From assembly GCF_002355375.1 (NCBI RefSeq), contig NZ_AP017312.1, positions 27,501 to 60,000 of the forward strand: a DNA stretch of 32,500 nt. The letters are read 5' to 3'. The notes under the pieces were generated by a model. The model did not search any database, had not been told where the DNA came from, and worked only from the letters and a program-made list of their open reading frames with translations. This DNA comes from Aneurinibacillus soli. GTDB taxonomy: Bacteria > Bacillota > Bacilli > Aneurinibacillales > Aneurinibacillaceae. Positions 7,130-17,436 of this stretch are shown in pieces. Every line of letters begins with the position of its first letter. Position 1 is the stretch's first letter. Position numbers and translations under genes: made by a program.

Positions 7130-8533
7130 CTATACCCATCCCATATATCGCACAACTTGTGCTGTAATAAAACAAATGCCGATCGCAATGAAAAGCGGTA
7201 GCAGAGCTGCGACTACTGTCCACTTCGTACTCTTGGTCTCCTTGGCGATCGTATACAACGTCGTGCCGCACGGATAATGCAGAAGCGAGAACAGCATCAC
7301 ATTAAGGGCGGTTAACCATGTCCAGCCCTGTTGAAGAAATAACTGCTTCAAAGCAGCCATATCATCTAATTCAATCATCATGCCGCTCGCCATATACCCC
7401 ATGATCAGAATGGGCACTACAATCTCATTCGCCGGAAGCCCGAGCAGGAACGCCATCAAGATATAGCCGTCAAGTCCAATCGCATGCCCAAACGGTGTGA
7501 GCCAGCCTGCGATATGCCCAAGCACACTCTGATCCCCGATATGCAAGTTGGCGAGAATCCACGTAATCAGTCCAGCAGGTGCCGCCGTGACAAGCGCACG
7601 CTTTAATACAAACCATGTTTTGTCATACACCGAGCGTATAATCGTCCGCCCAAACTGTGGCTTGCGGTACGGTGGCAACTCCAACGTGAAGTGAGACGGT
7701 ATGCCGCGCAGCAGCGTTTTGGACAGCACCCAGGAAACAAACAGAGTCGTCATAATGCCGAACAACACAATCCCGACGACGACCACTGTAGCCGCTGTAA
7801 TGCCCGCACCCATACCGACCGCGCCCGCCATAAACAGGGTCGCCATTAGAATAAGCGTCGGCCAGCGCCCATTGCACGGCACAAAGTTATTCGTCAAAAT
7901 CGCAATCATACGCTCGCGTGGTGACTCAATAATGCGGCAGGCAATGACACCGGCAGCATTACAGCCAAATCCCATCGCCATCGTTAGAGACTGCTTGCCG
8001 TGTCCGCCCGCCTTATGGAACAGACGGTCCATATTAAACGCAACGCGCGGCAAGTACCCGAAGTCTTCGAGCAAGGCGAACAGCGGGAAGAAAATCGCCA
8101 TCGGCGGTAGCATAACCGATACTACCCATGCGCATCCCCGATACAATCCATGTACAACTGCCCCTTCTAACCAGAGCGGCGCCCCGAACCAGTGGAACAG
8201 CTCCGTCAAGCGGTCTTCGACCCAGAACAGGCCAGTTGCAAGCAACTCAGACGGTACATTCGCGCCCGCAATAGTCAGCCAGAACACCACCCCAAGCATC
8301 AGCAACATAATCGGGAATCCGAAAACACGGGACGTAAGCACAGCATCCAGCTTATCGTCCCAGTTAATCCGAGATTTACCTGCCTGCTGTGTTACCGCAT
8401 GGGCAATCGTTTCCGACTGTTCATAAATCGTGCCGACAATTTCATCGCGCACAGCTTTCGGTTGTTTTTTTTGCACCTGCCCCGCCAGCATGCGCAACTG
8501 ATTCACATCTTTTTGTCCTATGCTTGCGGCCAT
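7130..8533 (-). CDS. feoB: Ferrous iron transporter FeoB, membrane half (split FeoB)
   Basis: Membrane domain of FeoB as a separate protein of 467 aa. The first 65 residues are soluble and correspond to the linker before the first helix. Both Gate regions of the family are present: [16 protein letters not shown]...[13 protein letters not shown]...[12 protein letters not shown] in the first, and [18 protein letters not shown] in the second. It has its own strong ribosome binding site (GGGGAGGT, about 9 bases before the ATG) and overlaps the GTPase gene by 16 bases in another frame. The two halves would have to assemble into one Fe(II) transporter. The independent translation signal argues for a true gene split rather than a sequencing error. 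Confidence 0.88.
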   Translation of the reverse strand: MAASIGQKDVNQLRMLAGQVQKKQPKAVRDEIVGTIYEQSETIAHAVTQQAGKSRINWDDKLDAVLTSRVFGFPIMLLMLGVVFWLTIAGANVPSELLATGLFWVEDRLTELFHWFGAPLWLEGAVVHGLYRGCAWVVSVMLPPMAIFFPLFALLEDFGYLPRVAFNMDRLFHKAGGHGKQSLTMAMGFGCNAAGVIACRIIESPRERMIAILTNNFVPCNGRWPTLILMATLFMAGAVGMGAGITAATVVVVGIVLFGIMTTLFVSWVLSKTLLRGIPSHFTLELPPYRKPQFGRTIIRSVYDKTWFVLKRALVTAAPAGLITWILANLHIGDQSVLGHIAGWLTPFGHAIGLDGYILMAFLLGLPANEIVVPILIMGYMASGMMIELDDMAALKQLFLQQGWTWLTALNVMLFSLLHYPCGTTLYTIAKETKSTKWTVVAALLPLFIAIGICFITAQVVRYMGWV

Positions 8534-9321
8534 GTCGCTGATACCTCCCCACCAAGCACTTTGCCTGATTCGATTGAGTCCGTCATATATTTCTCCATGT
8601 CCGCAATCAAAGTCTCATCACCGTCAAGCATGCGAAGCGCAACCCATCGCGGCTTCATCCAGCCTGCAAGAAGCGGCTCAAGACGAGGAGTCAGCTCTTC
8701 AATCACCCTCTCGATTTCTTCACGATACCGGGGTACGATCGGTGCCGGCTGTATACGACTGTCGGCGACTGCCGCAAGCTTATCACACAACTCGCCAAGA
8801 CCCTGCTTGCGTCTAGCAGCCGTCGCCACAACCGGAATACCAAGTCGTTCCGCCAATCCTTCCAGATCGACCACAATCCCTTTGCGCTCCGCTTCATCTA
8901 TTAAGTTTACACATAGCACCACATGATCCGTAATCTCCATAACTTGCAGGGCCAGATTCAAGTTACGCTCCAGTGCCGTAGCATCCACCACTACGATTGT
9001 CACATCCGGGCGACCAAAACAAATAAAATCGCGGGCTACCTGTTCATCTACCGAATTGGGCAACAAGGAATATGTTCCCGGCAGATCAACCAGCAAATAT
9101 GACTCACCTTTATGCACAAACGTTCCTTGTGCATTTCCCACCGTCTTGCCCGGCCAGTTCCCGGTATGTTGGTTCAGACCAGTAAGGGCATTGAAAACGG
9201 TACTTTTCCCTGTATTCGGATTACCAGCCAGCGCGATAATTTTCTGATCCGGGGTATCCGTATGAATATCAAACTTGCGACCGATCCATTGATTGCGCAT
9301 CTCTCGTGATTTCGGATTCAT
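8518..9321 (-). CDS. feoB: Ferrous iron transporter FeoB, GTPase half (split FeoB)
   Basis: Cytoplasmic GTPase half of FeoB, 267 aa. G1 is GNPNTGKST (33-41), G3 DLPG (79-82) and G4 NLID (139-142), followed by the GDI-like helical region to about 255. The frame stops at TAG after VSATWPQA without any membrane helix, and the membrane domain continues as the next gene. I chose the ATG at 9321, which overlaps the feoA stop by one base (TGATG) and has GGAGG upstream; the open frame runs further upstream only as the antisense-free shadow of feoA. Middle gene of feoA-feoB(N)-feoB(C). Confidence 0.88.
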   Translation of the reverse strand: MNPKSREMRNQWIGRKFDIHTDTPDQKIIALAGNPNTGKSTVFNALTGLNQHTGNWPGKTVGNAQGTFVHKGESYLLVDLPGTYSLLPNSVDEQVARDFICFGRPDVTIVVVDATALERNLNLALQVMEITDHVVLCVNLIDEAERKGIVVDLEGLAERLGIPVVATAARRKQGLGELCDKLAAVADSRIQPAPIVPRYREEIERVIEELTPRLEPLLAGWMKPRWVALRMLDGDETLIADMEKYMTDSIESGKVLGGEVSATWPQA

Positions 9322-9581
9322 CAGGCATCCTCCTTCAATGGTTCCACCAGAATACCCTTTGCGTCTTCTTTGCGCAGTCCGATTGTTGTTCCCCGTACTC
9401 GGTAAGCGGTTGGGTCTCCGATCGGACTGTGTCGGATGGTCTCTATCATTGTATTCGGTACAACGCCAAGATCCAGCAGGCGCCGACGCACAGTCCCCTC
9501 TACTGTCAGCTCTCTCACTTTGCCACGACAACCTGGGGCCAGTTCTGACAGTGAGATTAGTCGATCTGTTTGCTCTGTCAT
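9321..9581 (-). CDS. feoA: FeoA, SH3-like iron transport accessory protein
   Basis: Small cytoplasmic FeoA-domain protein of 86 aa, normal family length. It shows the typical pattern SLSELAPGCRGKVRELTVEGTVRRRLLDLGVVPNT followed by a G-rich strand (YRVRGTTIGLRKEDA). It is thought to bind and regulate FeoB. It has AGGAGGG eight to nine bases before its ATG and is translationally coupled to the FeoB GTPase gene. First gene of the feo operon. Confidence 0.92.
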   Translation of the reverse strand: MTEQTDRLISLSELAPGCRGKVRELTVEGTVRRRLLDLGVVPNTMIETIRHSPIGDPTAYRVRGTTIGLRKEDAKGILVEPLKEDA

Positions 9582-9682
9582 GATGACGTCCCTCCTGTAT
9601 ACGATCCATCTTTCTATAACGCAACTTTTTTGACCAAAGACAACTTATAGGATAAAAAAATACTTTCACGCTTTCTGTTTCT

Positions 9683-9695
9683 ATAATGAAATTAT
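9683..9695 (-). promoter_or_regulatory. Possible Fur-like operator upstream of feoA
   Basis: ATAAT-GAA-ATTAT is a perfect AT-rich inverted repeat about 100 bases before feoA. It resembles the ATAATnATTAT core of Fur-family boxes but with a 3-base instead of 1-base centre, so the match is imperfect. Next to it, TTTGCAT-11 nt-ATGCAAA (9696-9720) is another inverted repeat. The feoA promoter itself is unclear. Confidence 0.35.
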
Positions 9696-9774
9696 TTTGC
9701 ATAAGGGCAAAAAATGCAAATTATTTTTTCGTGATATAGTACACAGTATATGGGTTCTATTGCATTTTGGTGTC

Positions 9775-9815
9775 ACGCAAAAATACATAAGCTGTGCTCT
9801 GCACACATTTTGCGT
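9775..9815. promoter_or_regulatory. Nested inverted repeats between feoA and the small plus-strand gene
   Basis: Outer arms ACGCAAAA (9775-9782) and TTTTGCGT (9808-9815) enclose an inner TGTGC-TCT-GCACA (9793-9805). The structure lies 60-100 bases before the start at 9878 and has no U-tract, so it is more likely an operator or leader structure than a terminator. Function unknown. Confidence 0.4.
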
Positions 9816-9877
9816 AATTCACAGGCGGAATGTACAATAGAATGGTCCGACACTACAAAAAACAAGGGGAGCACCAT

Positions 9878-10123
9878 ATGAACACAGAACAAATTCAATT
9901 TTTTAAGCAAATGTTCGAGAATGCACTCCAGCTACCGGAGAAAGAACAACTGGTACTGCTAGAAGGTATGGCAAATCAGGCAAAACAGTTTATGCAGAAC
10001 AACAGTGATTTTCAAATGACCCCGGAGCTGATGATGGAGATGATGACGATGTTCGCCAAACTGTCTCCTGCCATGCAGGAAAAAGTAAAAGAAATTATCA
10101 CTCCTTTTATGAAGGGAATGTAA
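9878..10123 (+). CDS. Small helical protein, unknown function
   Basis: I do not recognise this 81-aa protein. It looks wholly alpha-helical and soluble, is rich in Met, Glu, Gln and Phe (MTPELMMEMMTMFAKL), and has no Cys, signal peptide or membrane segment. The ATG at 9878 follows AGGGGAG by about six bases; the longer open frame begins at 9830 without such a site. It is a single-gene unit, divergent from the feo operon and closed by a terminator. It shares its upstream region with feoA, so joint regulation is possible but unproven. Confidence 0.7.
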   Translation: MNTEQIQFFKQMFENALQLPEKEQLVLLEGMANQAKQFMQNNSDFQMTPELMMEMMTMFAKLSPAMQEKVKEIITPFMKGM

Positions 10124-10130
10124 ACACCAA

Positions 10131-10172
10131 AAAGCCGCACAACTGCCAAAAACAGTGTGCGGCCTTTATTTT
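10131..10172. terminator. Bidirectional terminator between two convergent small genes
   Basis: GCCGCAC-(A)-ACTG / CAGT-GTGCGGC stem with one bulge. CTTTATTTT follows on the plus strand and CTTTTTGG on the minus strand, so it can serve both the 9878 gene and the convergent 10196 gene. Confidence 0.75.
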
Positions 10173-10195
10173 CACTCCAACAGAATATCATCCGA

Positions 10196-10525
10196 CTACC
10201 GGACGCGCTTATCTGTTTTCGCAAATACCCGCTCCAACAAGTAGACTGCATACGGATGCCTGTAATTCACCTCATGTTCTAGCCGGTACAACTGGCTCCA
10301 TAGCGAATTGTATATAGACCGATATCGATCCGGAATCTCTTTCTGAAAACAGGCCTGCATATGAACAAGACGCCATTTAATGTAGGCCCGTTCTTCCTGC
10401 GTATTTTGTATCTCGCCTATGTCCATTCGTACAATTCGCTCATTCGCCTCATGGAATAATGTTTCTGCCATCTCATCGAAGCTCGCAAAGTTCCTGCCCT
10501 CAAAAATAAAACCGAAATCGTTCAT
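10196..10525 (-). CDS. Conserved-looking small protein, unknown function
   Basis: A 109-aa soluble, charged, mostly helical protein that I do not recognise. It begins MNDFGFIFEGRNFASFDEM and ends with a basic tail (FAKTDKRVR). It has one Cys and no signal or membrane segment. AAGGAGAG lies 7-8 bases before the ATG. A possible sigma-A promoter TTGTTG-17-TACAAT lies at 10558-10586. It is a single-gene unit convergent with the 9878 gene and downstream of the sigma-54 activator on the same strand. Confidence 0.7.
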   Translation of the reverse strand: MNDFGFIFEGRNFASFDEMAETLFHEANERIVRMDIGEIQNTQEERAYIKWRLVHMQACFQKEIPDRYRSIYNSLWSQLYRLEHEVNYRHPYAVYLLERVFAKTDKRVR

Positions 10526-10557
10526 CTCTTTCTCTCCTTGCAGATTGCTCTTCTATC

Positions 10558-10586
10558 ATTGTATTAGCAATATGCTTATGCAACAA
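10558..10586 (-). promoter_or_regulatory. Possible promoter of the 10196 gene
   Basis: TTGTTG (10581-10586), 17-bp spacer, TACAAT (10558-10563), about 33 bases before the start codon. The -10 is good and the -35 weak. Confidence 0.4.
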
Positions 10587-10626
10587 ACCAAAATATATCG
10601 CATCTACCCGGCAAGTTAAAGAAACA

Positions 10627-10643
10627 AACGATCTCATATCGTT
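10627..10643 (-). terminator. Weak hairpin after the sigma-54 activator
   Basis: AACGAT-5 nt-ATCGTT followed on the minus strand by TGTTTCTTT, about 50 bases after the stop. The stem is only 6 bp, so this is a weak terminator candidate. Confidence 0.35.
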
Positions 10644-10691
10644 ACATAAATCGACACTTTCATAAAATTAAGTCTTGAGTCACATGTTTAT

Positions 10692-12827
10692 TCACGCTCG
10701 AAGCCCAGCTTGCTTCTGGATAATTTTTTGGTACTTGCGACTTACGGACGATTGGCTAATTCCAAGTGCCCGAGCCGCCATGGTAGTTGTTTTGTACCGT
10801 TCCATCGCCAGAATGATAAGCTGCTCCTCCACATCATCAAGCGCCTCCTGAAGCGGGATGAGACTCGTAATAATCGGACGCACTTTGACTGCAGCCCGCT
10901 TCCACTGTAGGAACTGATTCACATGCTCCCCTGCAATGATCTCATCTTCTGTTGTCACCACTGCACGTTCAATAATATTTTGCAACTCTCGCACATTACC
11001 CGGCCATGAATACACTTCCAGCAAATTAAGTGCATCTGGACTAAGCTGAATGTCACGCCCATGCGCTTCATTCAGCCGCTGAAGAAACGAATACGCCAGC
11101 ACCGGGATATCTTCCGGTCGCTCCCGTAGCGGTGGGATATGGATGGGAATGACGTTCAAGCGATAAAACAGATCTTCCCGGAATTTACGCTCCTCTACAA
11201 GCTTTTCCAGATTTTTATTCGTGGCTGCCACGATTTGTACATCGATCGGAATTGGCTGCGTACTGCCAACCGGAATGACTTCTCGCTCCTGTAGAACGCG
11301 CAGAATCTTCACTTGCAGCGACAGCGGCATTTCTCCAATCTCATCAAGGAACAGTACCCCTTTATCTGCCTTCTGGAAATAGCCCACCTTGCCTTTCGGG
11401 TCAGCGCCCGTGAATGCTCCCTTCTCATACCCAAACAATTCGCTTTCCAGCAAGTGTTCAGGGATCGCACCACAGTTTATTTTCAAGAACGGCTCATTCG
11501 CACGAGAGCCAAGCTGATGAATCGCTTTGGCAAAAACTTCTTTCCCTACCCCCGATTCTCCTGTCAGCAATACCGTGGAGGAGAAGCGAGCAATCTTTTC
11601 AATCTCTCGTATAATCCGGTCAATCTTCGGACTACAGTACACAACGCTTCGATTCAACGTATCGCGGCTCTTTAAGCTCTCTAGTTCTTCCTTATACTGC
11701 CGCGACAGCTTCTTCATCTCCCGCAGCTCCGACTTAAGACGGGTCGTCTCGGTAATATCCCGGGATGCGATTACGATACGCTCGATGTTCCCGTCTTCAT
11801 CAAAAATCGGATTGCCCACTGCGAGCATTTTGCGCCCGTTCTCCATATCTTGAATGATCGAGACCTTCCGCTTGCGTTCTAGGACCAAACGGGTAACAGA
11901 CGGATTGAACGTCCCTTGATCTTCCATCTCCAGCACATTTTTGCCAATGAGACTCCCGGTGCCAAGGTCGTTTCCCGCTCGTGCATGCAACGTATTGTTA
12001 TCACTAAAGCGAATCAACTCCCCCTTATGACTAACAACGAGAATCTCATCATAAATGGTCGATAAAATCGCTTTCAAATCTTTATTCAAGTTTTTCACAT
12101 AGTCGAGTTCCATGACCATGTCTTCTACCATCGGCAAATCCTGAACGACGATCACAACACCCTTCACCTCATGATCAACGCTCAGAATCGGACTATAGTC
12201 AGCGAGAATCCCCATCTCCTGTGTTATATGAAGCTGATTGAGAATCGCTTTCCCATTTGACAGCACGTACGAGATCTGTTCTGCCCCGAAAATATCCGTC
12301 GCCCGTCGGCTCGGCAATTTCTGCCCTTCGCACCGGATCATGCGCAGACCGGCATCATTATGGTTAATAATGTCTCCCTGCTTATCTACGACGAAAATCC
12401 CCATCGGAATCGAAGCTAAGATGGTACGGAACAAATCAATGTTATGGTTATCCTGTCGCAGAAGCTCAATCAGAATATCTTCCCGTTGCAAGTAGCCACA
12501 TACTTCATCGTGATGATTTTTCACAATGACAATTTCTTCTCCAAGCAGCTTGAACACATCAGATACGGCCACATCACAGTACACATGGCAGGCGAAATGA
12601 ATCGGAATGATGTTCGCATGCAGAAGGGTAAGTGGTTCAGCGTCCATATCCGGTTCAGTCTCAATCGCCACATCATGCGCCCGTACATAGCCCAGCAGTT
12701 TTTCTTTGTTCTTAACAAACAATACAGGTTCATGTAACTCGTCGAGTGTTTTCTGTGCCTGCACGAGTGTTGTATCGATGGAAACCGTATGAATGTTGCG
12801 TATATTCTCCTCAGTAAATACCAGCAT
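10692..12827 (-). CDS. Sigma-54-dependent activator with CBS, two PAS, AAA+ and Fis-type HTH
   Basis: Enhancer-binding protein of 711 aa. Order: CBS-like pair about 1-125 (LGYVRAHDVAI, CGYLQREDILI), PAS about 130-235 (IFVVDKQGDIINHNDAG), PAS about 250-362 (ending IVIASRDIT), coiled coil about 363-390, AAA+ about 395-640, and a Fis/TyrR-like HTH at the end (AARALGISQSSVSRKYQK). Walker A is GESGVGKE (423-430), Walker B VLFLDE (491-496), and the sigma-54 contact loop GAFTGA (470-475) is intact. The ATG at 12827 follows AAGGGGG. It sits downstream of the putrescine genes, separated by a terminator. Since sigma-54 promoters precede four nearby units, it is the likely activator of all of them; the effector, perhaps a polyamine or intermediate, is inference. 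Confidence 0.92.
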   Translation of the reverse strand: MLVFTEENIRNIHTVSIDTTLVQAQKTLDELHEPVLFVKNKEKLLGYVRAHDVAIETEPDMDAEPLTLLHANIIPIHFACHVYCDVAVSDVFKLLGEEIVIVKNHHDEVCGYLQREDILIELLRQDNHNIDLFRTILASIPMGIFVVDKQGDIINHNDAGLRMIRCEGQKLPSRRATDIFGAEQISYVLSNGKAILNQLHITQEMGILADYSPILSVDHEVKGVVIVVQDLPMVEDMVMELDYVKNLNKDLKAILSTIYDEILVVSHKGELIRFSDNNTLHARAGNDLGTGSLIGKNVLEMEDQGTFNPSVTRLVLERKRKVSIIQDMENGRKMLAVGNPIFDEDGNIERIVIASRDITETTRLKSELREMKKLSRQYKEELESLKSRDTLNRSVVYCSPKIDRIIREIEKIARFSSTVLLTGESGVGKEVFAKAIHQLGSRANEPFLKINCGAIPEHLLESELFGYEKGAFTGADPKGKVGYFQKADKGVLFLDEIGEMPLSLQVKILRVLQEREVIPVGSTQPIPIDVQIVAATNKNLEKLVEERKFREDLFYRLNVIPIHIPPLRERPEDIPVLAYSFLQRLNEAHGRDIQLSPDALNLLEVYSWPGNVRELQNIIERAVVTTEDEIIAGEHVNQFLQWKRAAVKVRPIITSLIPLQEALDDVEEQLIILAMERYKTTTMAARALGISQSSVSRKYQKIIQKQAGLRA

Positions 12828-12870
12828 GTCCCGGCCCCCTTTCCAAGCAAACAGTTTCTTTTTATTATAC

Positions 12871-12919
12871 ACAAAATAAAAAGGCAGGAGAGCCGTCAAC
12901 CCTCCTCTCCTGCCTTTTT
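12871..12919 (-). terminator. Terminator between aminotransferase and sigma-54 activator
   Basis: AAAAGGCAGGAGAG-12 nt-CTCTCCTGCCTTTT stem followed on the minus strand by TTTTTATTTTG. It ends the dehydrogenase-aminotransferase operon. A TATAAT-like -10 (12864-12869) lies directly behind it, so the activator may have its own promoter there, although no good -35 is visible. Confidence 0.8.
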
Positions 12920-12930
12920 TCTATTAGAAA

Positions 12931-15812
<2,882 letters not shown>

Positions 15813-15835
15813 GTTTTCATCCCCTTGCACAAGTT

Positions 15836-15880
15836 CATCACACTTATTCAGCTTTGCACATTTATTATGCAAGTGTGATG
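15836..15880. promoter_or_regulatory. 10-bp inverted repeat bracketing the sigma-54 promoter
   Basis: CATCACACTT (15836-15845) and AAGTGTGATG (15871-15880) form a perfect inverted repeat with a 25-base spacer. One arm lies between the -24 and -12 elements, the other in the early transcribed leader. An inner TTGCA / TGCAA pair (15854-15858, 15868-15872) is nested. The layout would suit a repressor or looping protein that blocks sigma-54 polymerase; it cannot be an RNA hairpin because one arm is upstream of the start. Confidence 0.5.
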
Positions 15881-15884
15881 CCAA
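15868..15884 (-). promoter_or_regulatory. Sigma-54 promoter of the aldehyde dehydrogenase-patA operon
   Basis: TTGGCATCACACTTGCA on the minus strand: GG (-24) and GC (-12) are 12 bases apart, as the sigma-54 consensus TGGCAC-N5-TTGCW requires. It lies 56 bases before the start codon. Confidence 0.85.
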
Positions 15885-15969
15885 ACACATGGCATTTGCG
15901 ACAATCCACGCTTTCTCGCGCTTTTTGCACCTTTTAACTTTTCATCACTTTAAAATATTCCATTTTTTC

Positions 15970-15985
15970 TATGCAAAATTGAATA
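15970..15985. promoter_or_regulatory. Candidate enhancer (UAS) of the aldehyde dehydrogenase operon
   Basis: TATGCAAAATTGAATA lies about 86-101 bases upstream of the -24 element. Close relatives of this string occur upstream of both importer genes (21764-21779 and, on the minus strand, 23397-23412), which makes it a candidate binding site for the sigma-54 activator. A pair of AATATTyCCATT-like words nearby (15954-15964, 15982-15992) is another option. Confidence 0.4.
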
Positions 15986-16014
15986 TTTCCATTCATTTCG
16001 TCATAATAAGTGAA

Positions 16015-17286
16015 TTAGTCAATCCAGCCGCGCAGTCTCGATGCCTCAGCCAGTCTGCGAACCGCAACCATGTATGCAGCCGTGCGCATATCCACCTGAT
16101 ACATCTGTGCCATTTTATATACTTTTTCAAAGCTGGCTGCCATCTTGTCTTTCAGACGAGTATCAACAAGCTCTTCATCCCAATAGAAGCCCTGATTATT
16201 CTGCACCCATTCAAAATAGGACACAACAACACCGCCTGCGTTTGCCAATACATCCGGGACAACCGTAATGCCGCGTGCTTGCAAGATTTTATCAGCTTCT
16301 GCTGTTGTCGGACCATTGGCCGCCTCTACAATGAAACGACACGAAAGCTCATGCACATTCTCTTCTGTGATCTGACCACCGAGTGCTGCCGGAATTAATA
16401 CATCGCACTCCTGTTCGAGCAATTCCTTATTGGACAGCGTATTCGTGAACAGATGGGTAACCGCTCCGAATGAATCCCGCCGTTCCATCAGGTCTGGAAT
16501 ATCGAGACCATCCGGATCATACACTCCGCCGAGAACGTCCGCGATCCCGACCACTTTTGCTCCACTTTCGTACAAGTATTGCGCAAGGTAGCTTCCCACA
16601 TTGCCAAATCCCTGAATAATTACACGCAGACCCGCAAGTTCCATCTTATTCTGCTCAGCGAGGAATTGCAGGATATAGAACAGCCCGCGTGATGTCGCCG
16701 TTTCTCGACCGCGAGACCCCCCCAGCACAAGCGGCTTGCCCGTAATGAATCCTGGTGAATCAAATTCACGAATGTGGTCGTATTCATCCAGCATCCAGGC
16801 CATGATCTGAGCGTTCGTATACATATCCGGTGCCGGAATATCTTTTGACGGTCCAACAATCTGGCTGACCGCACGCACATACCCACGACTTAGCTGTTCC
16901 AATTCACGCATGCTCATCTGGCGCGGATCACAGATCACTCCGCCTTTACCGCCCCCATATGGAAGATCAGTAATGCCGCTCTTCAAGCTCATCCAGCCTG
17001 ACAGCGCACTAACTTCCTCACGATTTACATCTGGATGAAAGCGAATGCCACCTTTAGTCGGCCCGAGTGCGTCATTATGCTGGGCGCGGTACCCTTTAAA
17101 AATTTTGGTCGTGCCATCATCCATTTTGACCGGAATGTTTACTTCGAGCACTCGCATTGGCTCTTTGAGAAATTCGTACACAATCTCCGGATAGTGCAGT
17201 AATTCCACAGCCTTTTTTAATACAGATTGAAACGCTTCCAATTCTCCTGAGCTGACTGACATATTTGAAGCAGCTGCTTTTTCCAT
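16015..17286 (-). CDS. gudB: Glutamate dehydrogenase (GudB/RocG type)
   Basis: Catabolic glutamate dehydrogenase of 423 aa, the usual length for Bacillus hexameric enzymes. It converts glutamate to 2-oxoglutarate and ammonium with NAD. Seen: GPTKGGIRFHPDV substrate loop, catalytic lysine in PYGGGKGGV, DIPAPDMYTN, Rossmann motif QGFGNVGS, and VPDVLANAGGVVVSYFEW. ATG at 17286 with AAAGGTGGG upstream. It is not grouped with a proline or arginine pathway here but with putrescine genes, where it would regenerate the 2-oxoglutarate used by the aminotransferase. A sigma-54 promoter lies directly upstream. The symbol is by family; RocG would be equally fair. Confidence 0.88.
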   Translation of the reverse strand: MEKAAASNMSVSSGELEAFQSVLKKAVELLHYPEIVYEFLKEPMRVLEVNIPVKMDDGTTKIFKGYRAQHNDALGPTKGGIRFHPDVNREEVSALSGWMSLKSGITDLPYGGGKGGVICDPRQMSMRELEQLSRGYVRAVSQIVGPSKDIPAPDMYTNAQIMAWMLDEYDHIREFDSPGFITGKPLVLGGSRGRETATSRGLFYILQFLAEQNKMELAGLRVIIQGFGNVGSYLAQYLYESGAKVVGIADVLGGVYDPDGLDIPDLMERRDSFGAVTHLFTNTLSNKELLEQECDVLIPAALGGQITEENVHELSCRFIVEAANGPTTAEADKILQARGITVVPDVLANAGGVVVSYFEWVQNNQGFYWDEELVDTRLKDKMAASFEKVYKMAQMYQVDMRTAAYMVAVRRLAEASRLRGWID

Positions 17287-17328
17287 TATGCATTCCCACC
17301 TTTACGTCGTTTGTACTTTGTAAAGATA

Positions 17329-17344
17329 AGCAATAATTATGCCA
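17329..17344 (-). promoter_or_regulatory. Sigma-54 promoter of glutamate dehydrogenase
   Basis: TGGCATAATTATTGCT on the minus strand, with GG and GC 12 bases apart, 43 bases before the gudB start. It matches the -24/-12 consensus well. Confidence 0.8.
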
Positions 17345-17436
17345 GCTTTATGAAGATAAAAAACTTGTATCACCCCCTGCTCACAGGGGCAAACTAAAAA
17401 ATGCTGATAAAAACTACCAAATAAAGGAGATTTCAT

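Noticed and set aside
7701-8426. Long plus-strand open frame of 241 codons
   Set aside because: Lies wholly antisense to the membrane half of FeoB, is low in complexity (Pro/Ser/Thr/Ile-rich) and has no ribosome binding site; a shadow of the real gene.
7130-9321. Sequencing frameshift in feoB
   Set aside because: Not fully excluded, but the second gene has a strong ribosome binding site and correct ATG at the break, which favours a true split.
17374-17389. CCCCTG-CTCA-CAGGGG as terminator or operator
   Set aside because: Only 6 bp with no T-tract and at an upstream position; too short to assign a role.
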